The position numbers were made by a program, and so were the translations under genes. The notes under the pieces were generated by a model, which did no database searches, had not been told where the DNA came from, and was given only the letters and a program-made list of their open reading frames with translations. This document shows positions 16,784 to 25,702 of a stretch of 64,000 bases of DNA, in pieces. This stretch comes from Dichotomicrobium sp964540795 (lineage in GTDB: Bacteria; Pseudomonadota; Alphaproteobacteria; Rhizobiales; Rhodomicrobiaceae), in assembly GCA_964540795.1 (NCBI GenBank), contig CAZINX010000007.1, positions 62,001 through 126,000 on the forward strand, in the 5' to 3' direction. The first letter of the stretch is position 1. Each line of letters starts with the position of its first letter.

Positions 16784-18406
16784 ATGAGCTTCCTGCTGGA
16801 ACCAGAGGTCTTGTGCCTGATTATGTTCCTCACCACGGTGGGGCTGCTGCTGACCGGCTTTCCGGTCGCGTTCGTGCTTGCTGGCACCTCCGCCGCCTTC
16901 GCCTTCTTCGGCTACGCGCTTGGCGTTTTCGACCTCTCGTTCCTGAGCGCCTTTCCCCAGCGCATCTTCCAGACCATGAGCAGCGAGGTGCTGGTCGCCG
17001 TGCCGCTGTTCGTGTTCATGGGCGTGATGCTGGAGAGATCGAAGGTCGCCGAGGAGCTTCTGGACAACATGGGCCGGATGTTCGGCGCCATGCCCGGCGG
17101 ACTGGCGTTTTCGGTGTGCGTCGTGGGCGCGCTGCTCGCGGCATCGACCGGCATCGTCGGCGCGACCGTCGTGACCATGGGGCTGATCTCGCTGCCGACC
17201 ATGCTGCGGCGCGGCTACAGCCGGTCCTTCGCCTGCGGGACGATCGCCGCGTCGGGAACGCTGGGGCAGGTGATCCCGCCGTCGATCGTGCTGGTGCTGC
17301 TGGGCGACCAGCTCTCCTCCGCGTATCAGCAGGCGCAATTCGACATGGGCATCTTCGCGCCCGATACGGTGTCGGTGAACGACCTCTTCGCCGGCGCGCT
17401 GCTGCCCGGCCTGCTGCTGGTGGGGATGTACATCCTTTACCAGCTGGTGGTCACATGGTTCCGCCCGGAGATAGCGCCGTCGGTCCAGATGGAGCCAAGC
17501 GGACGCAACCGCCGCCAGAACCTCGTTCATCTGGCGGGCGTGCTGCTCGCGCCGATCATCCTCATCGTCGCTGTACTCGGCTCGATCCTCGGCGGTCTGG
17601 CCTCGCCGACGGAAGCCGCGGGCGTCGGCGCGGTCGGCGCGATGATGCTGGCGGGGTACAAGCTGCTGCCGGGGCGCTCCGGGCTGCTGATCGCGGCCGG
17701 CGTGAGCCTGGCGCTGCTGCTGGCGATGAGCGCGTCGTTCGACCTGCGGCTTCAGCGCGAGGCGATCCCGCAGTCCGACATGATCGCGATTCTCGCCGCT
17801 ATGGCGCTCACGGCCGTCCTGTTCGCCGGGGTGGGGCTGGCGGCCTGGCGCACATGGCAAAGCCGCGATGAAAACGGCGAGCGCGTGCTGTTGCTGGTGA
17901 TGCGCTCGACGCTGACGATCTCGTCGATGGTGTTCATCATCCTGGTCGGCGCGGGCATGTTCTCGCTCGTGTTCCGCGGGTTCGGCGGCGACGAATGGAT
18001 CGAGGAGTTCCTCGCGAACCTGCCCGGCGGCGCTGTCGGCGCAGTGCTGCTGGTTATGCTCGTGATGTTCATCATGGGCTTCTTCCTCGACTTCCTGGAA
18101 ATCATCTTCATCGTCGTGCCGATCGTCGCGCCGATCCTGTTGCAGATGGAGATCGCGCCGGGAGAGCCGATCAACCCGGTCTGGCTCGGCGTGATGATGG
18201 CGATCAACCTGCAGACCTCGTTCCTGACCCCGCCCTTCGGCTTTGCGCTGTTCTACCTGCGCGGGGTCGCGCCGCCGGAGGTGCGCACTGTTGAAATCTA
18301 CAAGGGCATCATCCCGTTCGTGATCATCCAGCTTCTGGCGCTCGTCGTGCTGTGGTACGCGCCGGGAATTGCGACATGGTTGCCGGTTGCGCTTTACGGA
18401 CAGTAA
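16784..18406 (+). CDS. TRAP transporter large permease (DctM-like)
   Basis: A 540-residue inner-membrane protein that carries the sodium-coupled translocation pathway. Family segments include LLLTGFPVAFVLAG, VAVPLFVFMGVMLERSKVAEELL, GIVGATVVTMGLISLPTML, SGTLGQVIPPSIVLVLLGDQ and LQTSFLTPPFGFALFYLRGV. It is about 110 residues longer than the shortest DctM proteins because of an extra central membrane region (about residues 290-375), as in TakM-like members. AAGGAGG precedes the ATG. A terminator follows. Confidence 0.92.
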   Translation: MSFLLEPEVLCLIMFLTTVGLLLTGFPVAFVLAGTSAAFAFFGYALGVFDLSFLSAFPQRIFQTMSSEVLVAVPLFVFMGVMLERSKVAEELLDNMGRMFGAMPGGLAFSVCVVGALLAASTGIVGATVVTMGLISLPTMLRRGYSRSFACGTIAASGTLGQVIPPSIVLVLLGDQLSSAYQQAQFDMGIFAPDTVSVNDLFAGALLPGLLLVGMYILYQLVVTWFRPEIAPSVQMEPSGRNRRQNLVHLAGVLLAPIILIVAVLGSILGGLASPTEAAGVGAVGAMMLAGYKLLPGRSGLLIAAGVSLALLLAMSASFDLRLQREAIPQSDMIAILAAMALTAVLFAGVGLAAWRTWQSRDENGERVLLLVMRSTLTISSMVFIILVGAGMFSLVFRGFGGDEWIEEFLANLPGGAVGAVLLVMLVMFIMGFFLDFLEIIFIVVPIVAPILLQMEIAPGEPINPVWLGVMMAINLQTSFLTPPFGFALFYLRGVAPPEVRTVEIYKGIIPFVIIQLLALVVLWYAPGIATWLPVALYGQ

Positions 18407-18430
18407 GCCGGCGCGGGTGATCGGCGGGCC

Positions 18431-18469
18431 GTTTCACGAAACGTCCGCCGCGTGAAACAGCGTTTTTTT
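18431..18469 (+). terminator. Terminator of the TRAP operon
   Basis: GTTTCACG (18431-18438) pairs with CGTGAAAC (18451-18458), with a four-base gap before seven T residues at 18463-18469. The stem is moderate and the T-run slightly displaced. Confidence 0.6.
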
Positions 18470-18496
18470 CCGCGGCGGCAAGGCGACAACCGTTTA

Positions 18497-18525
18497 TTGA
18501 CGCAAGCGACATCGCATCGCCATTT
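18497..18525 (+). promoter_or_regulatory. Candidate promoter of the peroxiredoxin gene
   Basis: TTGACG (18497-18502), a 17-base spacer, and CCATTT (18520-18525). The -35 is near consensus; the CCAT-type -10 is more like an RpoH-type heat-shock element than a vegetative one. It is 90 bases upstream of the start codon. Confidence 0.35.
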
Positions 18526-18615
18526 CTGTTATGTATTGGCGGCAACAGATGGAGCGGGCGCGAGATGCGCTCCGGCGCTGCCGCCGGCGCGCCGCGACAA
18601 GCGAAGGAGAACACC

Positions 18616-19275
18616 ATGACATTGCAGCTGGGCGACATTGCCCCGGATTTCGAAGCCGAAACCACCGAAGGCCGTATCCACTTTCACGATTGGCTCGGCG
18701 ATTCCTGGGGCATCCTGTTTTCGCACCCCAAGGACTTCACCCCGGTCTGCACGACCGAACTGGGCACGATGGCTGGCCTCAAGCCGGAGTTCGACAAGCG
18801 GAACACCAAGATCATTGGCCTGAGCGTCGATCCGGTCGATCGCCACAAGGAGTGGAATGACGACATCAAGAAGGTGACCGGGCATGGCGTGAACTATCCG
18901 ATGATCGGCGACACCGACCTGTCGATTTCCAAGGCATACGGGATGCTGCCGGCCGACACCGGCGACACCGCCGAGGGCCGCACGCCGGTCGATAACCAGA
19001 CAGTGCGCAACGTGTTCATCATCGGGCCGGACAAGCGGGTCAAACTGATCCTCGTCTATCCGATGAGCACGGGCCGCAACTTCAATGAAATCCTGCGGAT
19101 CCTGGATTCGCTGCAACTCACCGCGCAGCACCAGGTATCCACCCCAGCCAACTGGGAGCAGGGCGGAGAGGTCATCATCGCGCCGTCGGTGCCGGATGAG
19201 GAAGCGCAGAAGAAGTATCCCGAAGGCTGGAAGACCGAGACGCCGTATCTGCGCATCGTGCCGCAGCCGAAGTAA
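18616..19275 (+). CDS. 1-Cys peroxiredoxin (Prx6 class)
   Basis: A 219-residue peroxidase that reduces hydrogen peroxide and alkyl hydroperoxides. The active-site segment is HPKDFTPVCTTELG with the peroxidatic Cys45, and it is the only cysteine in the protein, so no resolving cysteine is available internally. SVDPVDRHKEWNDDI, the long Prx6 C-terminal domain and the PNWEQG-type dimer region (here PANWEQGGEV) are present. The ATG at 18616 follows AAGGAGA; earlier in-frame codons lack a site. Single-gene unit bounded by terminators on both sides. Confidence 0.92.
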   Translation: MTLQLGDIAPDFEAETTEGRIHFHDWLGDSWGILFSHPKDFTPVCTTELGTMAGLKPEFDKRNTKIIGLSVDPVDRHKEWNDDIKKVTGHGVNYPMIGDTDLSISKAYGMLPADTGDTAEGRTPVDNQTVRNVFIIGPDKRVKLILVYPMSTGRNFNEILRILDSLQLTAQHQVSTPANWEQGGEVIIAPSVPDEEAQKKYPEGWKTETPYLRIVPQPK

Positions 19276-19295
19276 CGCACGACGACACCTGCGAA

Positions 19296-19328
19296 AGCCG
19301 TCCGCGTCTCGCGCGGGCGGCTTTTTTT
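19296..19328 (+). terminator. Terminator after the peroxiredoxin gene
   Basis: AGCCGTCCGCG (19296-19306) pairs with CGCGGGCGGCT (19312-19322, one G-T pair), followed by seven T residues. The end of the convergent uracil-DNA glycosylase gene abuts it. Confidence 0.88.
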
Positions 19329-19975
19329 CATTCCAGGTCGTCGCGGATGCGGGTCAGCACGTCGCGGAACATCTTCTCGGTGAGCCGGCCCGTGTTCGTG
19401 TTGTAGCGCGAGCAGTGGTAGCTGTCATAGACGGCCAGCCCGCCGGGCATCTCGTGGCGCGCGCCGTGCGAAAACGGGAAGTCCGCCTGTCTCTGATCCT
19501 GTGCGGCGATGACTGAATCGTGCGCGATCCGTCCGAGCGCGAGGATCGCCCGCAGCTCCGGCAGGCAGGCGATGCGCCCTCGGAGGAACTGGCGGCACGC
19601 CTTGACCTCCGCGCCGGTCGGCTTGTTCTCCGGCGGCACGCAGCGCACGGCGTTGGTAATCATGCAGGATATGAGACGCAAACTGTCGCCGGGGTCAGCC
19701 GCGTATTCGCCCCCGGCGAAGCCGGTCTCCAGCAGCGTCCGATAGAGGAGATCGCCCGCGTAGTCCCCGGTGAAGGGCCGGCCAGTCCGATTTGCGCCCT
19801 GCAACCCCGGCGCGAGTCCGACGATCAGCACCCGCGCGTCGGCGGGGCCGAAGGACGGCACCGGCGCGTTGAACCAGCCGGGGTGTTCGCCCCGGTTCTT
19901 CTCGCGATACTGGACCAGCCGCTCGCAGATCGAGCAATCATGCGGCGGCTCAGGGCGCAACTGGTCCCCCGCCAC
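19328..19975 (-). CDS. Uracil-DNA glycosylase, family 5 (UDGb)
   Basis: A 215-residue base-excision repair enzyme. The family-5 signature GLAPGLQGANRTGRPFTGD is present, along with the C-terminal HCSRYNTNTGRLT that separates UDGb from family 4. Cysteines for the 4Fe-4S cluster appear as CSIC (residues 14-17) and in KAC and IAC (about 127 and 137). Motif A lacks the catalytic Asp or Asn of family 1 enzymes, as expected for UDGb. It removes uracil and other deaminated bases. It is followed 3' by the shared terminator and precedes the NYN gene transcriptionally downstream. Confidence 0.9.
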   Translation of the reverse strand: MAGDQLRPEPPHDCSICERLVQYREKNRGEHPGWFNAPVPSFGPADARVLIVGLAPGLQGANRTGRPFTGDYAGDLLYRTLLETGFAGGEYAADPGDSLRLISCMITNAVRCVPPENKPTGAEVKACRQFLRGRIACLPELRAILALGRIAHDSVIAAQDQRQADFPFSHGARHEMPGGLAVYDSYHCSRYNTNTGRLTEKMFRDVLTRIRDDLE

Positions 19976-19988
19976 CTACCCGACAAGC

Positions 19989-20627
19989 CTAGAGCTTGTG
20001 CGAGCCTCCGGGCGTGGTGTCGATCTCGTCCTCATCCTCATCGTCGTAGAACTCCGCTTCCGCCTGGGGCGCGGGCGTCGGCCGCCGGTCCCGGCCATTG
20101 GATATCCTGCAGATGTCCTTCTCCAGTTCCCGAAGATCGATAAACTGGTCGGCCTGGCGGCGCAACTCGTCGGCGATCATCGGCGGCTGGGTGGCGAGCG
20201 TCGAAACCACGCTCACGCGCCGGCCCTTCTGCTGCACGGCCTCGACGAGGCTGCGGAAGTCGCCGTCCCCCGAGAACAGAACGATGTGGTCAAGATGGGT
20301 GGCCAACTCCATGGCATCGACTGTCAGTTCGATGTCCATGTTGCCCTTGATCTTGCGCCGTCCGCTCGGATCGGTAAATTCCTTGATCGGCTTGGTGACC
20401 ATCGTATAGCCGTTGTAATCGAGCCAGTCGATCAGCGGCCGGATGGAGGAATATTCCTGATCCTCTGCCAGCGCCGTGTAGTAAAGCGCGCGCACGAGGT
20501 AGCATTTCGAGCGGAACAGAGCCAACAGGCGCTTGTAGTCGATGTCGAAACCGAGCGCGCGCGCGGCGGCGTAGAGATTTGCGCCGTCAATGAAAAGCGC
20601 GGCACGCTCATGTGGATACAAATTCAT
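19989..20627 (-). CDS. NYN domain (LabA/DUF88-like) putative ribonuclease
   Basis: A 212-residue PIN-like NYN-domain protein. Acidic metal-binding residues lie in LFIDGANLYAAAR (Asp14), KGNMDIELTVDAM (about 95-107) and LFSGDGDFRSLVEA (about 118-131). The C-terminal tail is acidic and disordered (DDEDEDEID). Members are thought to be metal-dependent RNases or regulators; the specific target is unknown. It lies 13 bases upstream of the glycosylase gene on the same strand and is divergent from folK. Confidence 0.88.
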   Translation of the reverse strand: MNLYPHERAALFIDGANLYAAARALGFDIDYKRLLALFRSKCYLVRALYYTALAEDQEYSSIRPLIDWLDYNGYTMVTKPIKEFTDPSGRRKIKGNMDIELTVDAMELATHLDHIVLFSGDGDFRSLVEAVQQKGRRVSVVSTLATQPPMIADELRRQADQFIDLRELEKDICRISNGRDRRPTPAPQAEAEFYDDEDEDEIDTTPGGSHKL

Positions 20628-20767
20628 CTGGTGACCTCGTCAAACAAGAAAACCGCCGCAAGCCCGCGTCCGGCTTGGAAAAATGGCGGTCAGGCGTATC
20701 GGTGTAGGCTGCAAATGGGGCCGCCACCGGGTTTTGCAATCTCAACGCGAGCGAATCGTGTGCAACC

Positions 20768-21367
20768 ATGAGGACTGTCTTGGGACTTGGCGCAAATGTC
20801 GAGAGTGTGTGGGGCGCGCCAGCTCAATCGATTCGTCATGCCATCCGTTTATTTGGGGTGAACGGAATTCGCGTTGAAGCCCAATCACCTATTTATGAAA
20901 GCGCGCCGCTTGGCACTCGACGCCAGGCGGATTTCGTCAATGCGGTCGTGGTCGCTGATACAGCCTTTCCGCCGGAAGCCTTGCTGCGCGTGCTGAAGAG
21001 ACTGGAGCGCGGGGCCGGCCGGAGGGACAAAAGTCGTTGGGGCCCCAGACCGTTGGACATTGACATTCTGGACTATGCCGGCCGCGTGATCAACTGGTCC
21101 GAAGCCCATTTTCGGACGTTGCGTCACGAAGCGAGGGCGCAGACGCGGATTCACCTGTCTCCCGCGGAACGCACGCGCAACCGGCCTGCGTTGATGACGC
21201 CTCATCCCCAGCTCCATCTGCGGCCGTTCGTACTGCATCCTTTGATGGATGTCTGGCCGCGCTGGCATCACCCCGTCACGGGCGAAACCGTCGCTCAACT
21301 GCTCGGTGGGCTGCCGCGCGAGTCTGGCGAGGGCCATATTCAACGTATACTTGCGCAGGCGCCTTGA
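20768..21367 (+). CDS. folK: 2-amino-4-hydroxy-6-hydroxymethyldihydropteridine pyrophosphokinase
   Basis: A 199-residue HPPK of folate synthesis: it transfers pyrophosphate from ATP to the pterin. Visible are VLGLGANV at the N-terminus, SPIYESAPLG, DFVNAVVVADT, GPRPLDIDILDY (Mg-binding Asp pair) and the C-terminal TPHPQLHLRPFVLHPLMD. About 30 residues are inserted between DIDILDY and TPHP compared with short HPPKs. It is slightly AT-richer than its neighbours at the 5' end. folK-rpoZ-rsh is a conserved alphaproteobacterial order. Confidence 0.93.
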   Translation: MRTVLGLGANVESVWGAPAQSIRHAIRLFGVNGIRVEAQSPIYESAPLGTRRQADFVNAVVVADTAFPPEALLRVLKRLERGAGRRDKSRWGPRPLDIDILDYAGRVINWSEAHFRTLRHEARAQTRIHLSPAERTRNRPALMTPHPQLHLRPFVLHPLMDVWPRWHHPVTGETVAQLLGGLPRESGEGHIQRILAQAP

Positions 21368-21488
21368 CTTGCAGCCGCTGAATGCGTTTGTAGTGGATAG
21401 TAGAAGATCCGATCCGCGCAGGCCGCGCCACTTGTAACGCGATCGGTTTCATTTTACCCTCACGTGCTCACGAAGGAGAATCCGACGC

Positions 21489-21899
21489 ATGGCCCGCGTT
21501 ACCGTAGAAGACTGCATTGACAAGGTTCCCAACCGTTTCGAGCTGATCCTTCTGGCCGCGCACCGGGCGCGGGCGGTCTCGGCGGGCGCGCCAATCACGG
21601 TGGAGCGGGACAACGACAAGAACCCCGTTGTGGCTCTGCGCGAAATTGCCGAGCAGACGCTTTCGCCGGCCGATCTGAAGGAAGACCTGATCCACTCCAT
21701 GCAGCGTTACGTCGAAGTGGACGAGCCGGAAGGCGAAACCGGCGTGACAATCGGCGGCGAGGAGACGACAACCCCGGCGCTCACCCGCGATGACATGGCG
21801 AACGACACGGACATCGACCCGCTCTCCGAGGAGGAGTTGCTGCGCGGTCTCGAAGGCGGAACCATTGGCGGCGGCGCGCCGGGCGGACGGTCTCGCTGA
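21489..21899 (+). CDS. rpoZ: DNA-directed RNA polymerase omega subunit
   Basis: A 136-residue omega subunit. MARVTVEDCIDKVPNRFELILLAAHRAR is the classic N-terminus, and NPVVALREIAEQTL is the second conserved block. Omega assists beta-prime folding and contributes to one ppGpp site. The C-terminal acidic extension (from about residue 80) is typical of alphaproteobacteria. AAGGAGAA lies before the ATG. It precedes rsh, linking the ppGpp synthetase and its target. Confidence 0.96.
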   Translation: MARVTVEDCIDKVPNRFELILLAAHRARAVSAGAPITVERDNDKNPVVALREIAEQTLSPADLKEDLIHSMQRYVEVDEPEGETGVTIGGEETTTPALTRDDMANDTDIDPLSEEELLRGLEGGTIGGGAPGGRSR

Positions 21900-22008
21900 C
21901 CCCGCTGCTGCGATCAAGGCGGATCAGGCAACGGCGCGCGGGCGAACAGCTTGCGCGCCTTTTTCGTGGCGAACCGGCGGGGCTGCGCAAAATCTGAGGG
22001 CATGAACG

Positions 22009-24234
22009 ATGCGGCAATATGAGCTTGTCGAGCGCGTGATGCGGTATGACCCGAACGCGGACGAGACGATGCTCAACCGCGCCTACATCTACGCCATGCG
22101 CGCGCATGGGAACCAGCGCCGCGCCTCCGGCGATCCGTATATCTCCCATCCGCTGGAAGTCGCGGCCGTGCTCGCCGACCTCAAGCTGGACGACGCGACC
22201 ATCGCCGCCGCGCTGCTGCATGACACCATCGAAGACACGCAGGCTACCAAGGACGAGATACAAGACCTGTTCGGCAAGGAGATCGCCGACCTCGTCGACG
22301 GCCTGACCAAGCTGCGCAAGCTGGACCTGGCCAGCAAGCGTGTCGAACAGGCCGAGAATTTCCGCAAGCTGCTTCTCGCCATCTCCAGCGACATCCGCGT
22401 GCTGCTCATCAAGCTCGCGGACCGGCTGCACAACATGCGCACGCTGGAGCACGTCAAGCCGCACAAGCGCAAGCAGATCGCGGCGGAGACGATGGAAATC
22501 TACGCGCCGCTGGCCGGGCGCATGGGCATTCAGGAGATCAAGGACGAGCTTTCCGACCTCTCCTTCTATTATCTCAACCAGGACGCCTACAAAACGGTCG
22601 TTTCACGGCTTCAAGCTCTGCGTCAACGCAATGAGGGGCTGATCGAGGATATCCGCTCCGAACTGGAGGAGCGCCTGACCGCCGAAGGCATCCGGGCGGA
22701 CGTCTACGGCCGCGAAAAGAAGCCCTATTCCATCTGGCGCAAGATGGAGAACAAGCAGATTTCCCTGGAGCAGCTCTCGGACATCTACGGGTTCCGCGTC
22801 CTCACCGAGGAGGTGCCGGACTGTTACCGCGTGCTCGGCTGCATCCACACGAAATGGCGCGTCGTTCCCGGCCGCTTCAAGGACTACATCTCCACGCCAA
22901 AGCAAAACGACTATCAGTCGATCCACACCACCATCGTCGGGCCGAAACGCCAGCGCGTGGAGTTGCAAATCCGCACCCGGTGGATGCACCATGTTGCGGA
23001 ATACGGCGTCGCTGCCCACTCAATCTACAAGGATGCGCCCGAAAAGCTCAACGGCCACGCCCGCAGGCCGCTGAGCGAGGATAGCGCGCCCTACCAATGG
23101 CTGCGCAAGCTGGTGGACAACCTGCTGGAAGGCGACAACCCCGAGGAGTTTCTGGAGCACACCAAGCTGGAACTGTTCCAGGACCAGGTCTACTGCTTCA
23201 CGCCGAAGGGCCGGTTGATCGCCCTGCCGCGCGGCGCGAACGCCATCGACTTCGCCTATGCGGTACACACCGACATCGGCAACCGCTGCGTCGGCACGAA
23301 GATCAACGGGCGGCACATGCCGCTGGTCACGCAGCTCAAGAACGGCGACGAGGTTGAGATCATCACCTCCCAGGCGCAGACCCCGCCGGCGGCGTGGGAG
23401 CGGATCGCGGTGACGGGCAAGGCGCGCTCGGCGATCCGCCGCGCCACGCGCGATTCCGTGCGCAAGCAATATTGCGATCTTGGCCGGCAGATCCTGCGCA
23501 ACGCCTTCGAGACTGTCGGCGTCGAATTCGAAGAGGAGGGCCTGGCGAATGGCCTGCACCGGCTGGCCCAGACCTCCACGGCCGATGTGCTGGCCGCCGT
23601 CGGCCGCGGCGAGCTGACCTCGACAGAGGTGCTCAAGGCTGTACATCCAGGCCGCGAATGGACCGAGACGCCGAAGCGCAAGGCGATCCGTCGCGACGAC
23701 GAAGGCTGGTTCAACCTGGGCTGGGTACGCCACGTCAAGTTCCGGCTGCTCGGCGGGCAACAATCTTCGGCGCGCGACCTGGCCGAAGCCATGCCGATCC
23801 GCGGGATGCAGGAAGGCGAGCCCATCCGTTTCGCGCCGGGCGGCGCGGTGCCGGGCGACCGTATCGTCGGCATTCTGGAGGACGACAACAGCATCACGAT
23901 TTATCCGATCCACTCGTCGAAGCTGACCGAATACGACGACCAGCTCGACCGCTGGATCGACGTGACCTGGGACATCGATGAAGGCTCGACAGCGCGCTTT
24001 CCCGTCGATATCACCGTGAACGCCATCAACGCGCCCGGCACGCTGGCGCAGATCGCGCAGCTCATCGGTGAATCCGGCAGCAATATCGACCGCATCGAGA
24101 TGACCAACCGGCAAGTCGACTACACCAAAATGCAGATCACGCTGGAGGTCTACGACCTGAAGCACCTGAATGACATTCTCTCCGGCCTGCGCGGGTTGAA
24201 GGTCGTCAGCAATGCCGAGCGGGCGCCCTCCTGA
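22009..24234 (+). CDS. rsh: Bifunctional (p)ppGpp synthetase/hydrolase RSH
   Basis: A 741-residue long RSH. The hydrolase HD domain is intact (SHPLEVA near 46, then LLHDTIEDT with HD 71-72 and ED 75-76). The synthetase domain contains YGREKKPYSIWRKM (about 232) and GRFKDYIS (about 287), whose RFKD form is that of bifunctional enzymes, then NDYQSIHTT. The TGS domain is near 393-460 (VYCFTPKGRLIALPRGA) and the ACT domain near 664-740. It is the single stringent-response enzyme expected in alphaproteobacteria. pyrE begins 13 bases downstream. Confidence 0.96.
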   Translation: MRQYELVERVMRYDPNADETMLNRAYIYAMRAHGNQRRASGDPYISHPLEVAAVLADLKLDDATIAAALLHDTIEDTQATKDEIQDLFGKEIADLVDGLTKLRKLDLASKRVEQAENFRKLLLAISSDIRVLLIKLADRLHNMRTLEHVKPHKRKQIAAETMEIYAPLAGRMGIQEIKDELSDLSFYYLNQDAYKTVVSRLQALRQRNEGLIEDIRSELEERLTAEGIRADVYGREKKPYSIWRKMENKQISLEQLSDIYGFRVLTEEVPDCYRVLGCIHTKWRVVPGRFKDYISTPKQNDYQSIHTTIVGPKRQRVELQIRTRWMHHVAEYGVAAHSIYKDAPEKLNGHARRPLSEDSAPYQWLRKLVDNLLEGDNPEEFLEHTKLELFQDQVYCFTPKGRLIALPRGANAIDFAYAVHTDIGNRCVGTKINGRHMPLVTQLKNGDEVEIITSQAQTPPAAWERIAVTGKARSAIRRATRDSVRKQYCDLGRQILRNAFETVGVEFEEEGLANGLHRLAQTSTADVLAAVGRGELTSTEVLKAVHPGREWTETPKRKAIRRDDEGWFNLGWVRHVKFRLLGGQQSSARDLAEAMPIRGMQEGEPIRFAPGGAVPGDRIVGILEDDNSITIYPIHSSKLTEYDDQLDRWIDVTWDIDEGSTARFPVDITVNAINAPGTLAQIAQLIGESGSNIDRIEMTNRQVDYTKMQITLEVYDLKHLNDILSGLRGLKVVSNAERAPS

Positions 24235-24247
24235 GCGGGAGCGGAAC

Positions 24248-24835
24248 ATGACCGAAGACGAAGTTCTCGCGATGCTGAAGGACGCCGGCGCGCTGCGCAC
24301 CGGCCATTTCATCCTCACCTCTGGGCTGCACAGCGACACCTACGTTCAGTGCGCGCAGGTTCTCCAGTATCCGTGGCAGGCCGAAAAACTCTGCGCGGCG
24401 CTGGCTGCGAAGGTGCGCGCGCTCGGCGCGGCGATCGACATGGTTGTCTCACCGGCCATGGGCGGCGTCATCGTCGGCTATGAGATGGGCCGGCAACTCG
24501 GCGTTCCGGCCGTTTTCTTCGAGCGCGTGAATGGCGCGTTTACCCTGCGCCGCGATTTCAGCATTCCGGCGGGCGCGGCCTGCCTCATGGTCGAGGATGT
24601 CGTCACGACAGGTCTGTCCTCGCGGGAGTGCATATCTGTCGCGCGCCGGGCGGGCGGGGAGGTGACGGCCGCCGCCTGCCTTGTCGACCGCTCAGGCGGC
24701 CGGGCAGAGCTGGGCGTGCCGCTCGTATCGCTGATCGCACTGGACGCGCCTGCCTATGACCCCGACAACCTGCCGCCCCATTTGCGGGATACCCCTGCCG
24801 TCAAGCCGGGGAGCCGGACGCTCGGTGCGGCGTAG
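24248..24835 (+). CDS. pyrE: Orotate phosphoribosyltransferase
   Basis: A 195-residue type I phosphoribosyltransferase converting orotate and PRPP to OMP in pyrimidine synthesis. N-terminal TGHFILTSGLHSDTYVQ, VVSPAMGGVIVGYEMGR and the PRPP-binding LMVEDVVTTGLSS are present. I start at the ATG at 24248 behind GGGAGCGGA; an in-frame ATG 36 bases earlier overlaps rsh and lacks a better site. Translationally close to rsh, suggesting one operon. Confidence 0.95.
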   Translation: MTEDEVLAMLKDAGALRTGHFILTSGLHSDTYVQCAQVLQYPWQAEKLCAALAAKVRALGAAIDMVVSPAMGGVIVGYEMGRQLGVPAVFFERVNGAFTLRRDFSIPAGAACLMVEDVVTTGLSSRECISVARRAGGEVTAAACLVDRSGGRAELGVPLVSLIALDAPAYDPDNLPPHLRDTPAVKPGSRTLGAA

Positions 24836-24941
24836 CTGCAACAGCCGCCACGCGATGTTTACCGCAGACAAAGCCCGGCATTTCGCGTGCAAGCATATTG
24901 CAGTACAACTTTAGATGAGGGCTGGCGACGGGATGCGACGT

Positions 24942-24970
24942 AGTTGTGATGCAACTGACACAGTTGTCAC
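24942..24970. promoter_or_regulatory. Alternating AGTTG/CAACT inverted repeats
   Basis: AGTTG (24942-24946), CAACT (24952-24956), AGTTG (24962-24966) follow one another every ten bases, and the second pair sits in a longer near-palindrome CAACTG-ACA-CAGTTG with flanking TCAC. One-turn phasing suggests an operator for the DUF2062-pdxJ-acpS group about 95 bases downstream. Confidence 0.35.
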
Positions 24971-25061
24971 GATGGTATGCTTGCCTATATCCGCTTTCGA
25001 AACCATTCTCGTACCGGCCACCATAGCGAGCGAGGCCGGCTGACGCGGAGTTCGGATTCCC

Positions 25062-25697
25062 ATGCTTTTTCGTCGCCGTGAGCGTGCGCCCCTTATCGAA
25101 ACGCTGCGCGTCGCGGTCTGGCCGCGGCGCTCTTTCGCGCGATCGGTCAAATACGTTTTCTATCGCCTGTGGCGCCTGTCAGGATCCCCGCACGCCATCG
25201 CGGTCGGATGCGCGGCGGGCGTGTTCATAGGCTTCACCCCGCTTTACGGCTTCCAGATCGTCGCTGCGGTGCTCCTGGCCTGGATTCTCGGCGGCAGCAT
25301 CGTCGCCGCGGGGCTCGGAACCTTCGTGGCGAACCCGATAAGCTTTCCGGTCATCTGGTATTCCACCTACAAGCTCGGTTGCGCGATGCTGACGGGCAAT
25401 GCGCTCGGCTCCTGCGGCGCGTTGCCAGAGGGGCTTGCGGGCTGGGGCAGCGCGATCTTTGAGCGGCTCGCGGATTTCTCGATGGAGGCGGCTCTGCTCG
25501 TGTTCGAGGGGGTGTGGCCGGTCATCAAACCGATGGCGCTCGGTTCATTGCCGATCGGTGCGGCAGCGGCCGGAATTTCCTATATTCTGGTGCGTCAGAT
25601 GGTGGAACTGCGCCAGCGGCGGCGGCGCGAGCGCATCGGCGTCATTGGGAATGGCGCGTTGGGGCTGCAGGCAGGTCCCGGCACGCAGAGCATTTAG
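25062..25697 (+). CDS. DUF2062 domain membrane protein
   Basis: A 211-residue inner-membrane protein. The DUF2062 core is clear: GSPHAIAVGCAAGVFIGFTP, then LAWILGGSIVAAGLGTFVANP and SFPVIWYSTYKLG. Two or three spans in the core and one more near residues 165-190. Its function is unknown. It stops five bases before pdxJ starts, so the two are very likely co-transcribed and perhaps translationally coupled. Confidence 0.86.
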   Translation: MLFRRRERAPLIETLRVAVWPRRSFARSVKYVFYRLWRLSGSPHAIAVGCAAGVFIGFTPLYGFQIVAAVLLAWILGGSIVAAGLGTFVANPISFPVIWYSTYKLGCAMLTGNALGSCGALPEGLAGWGSAIFERLADFSMEAALLVFEGVWPVIKPMALGSLPIGAAAAGISYILVRQMVELRQRRRRERIGVIGNGALGLQAGPGTQSI

Positions 25698-25702
25698 AGC
25701 GC

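Noticed and set aside
23020..24339. Long reverse frame opposite rsh
   Set aside because: Antisense of an unambiguous gene; no recognisable domain.
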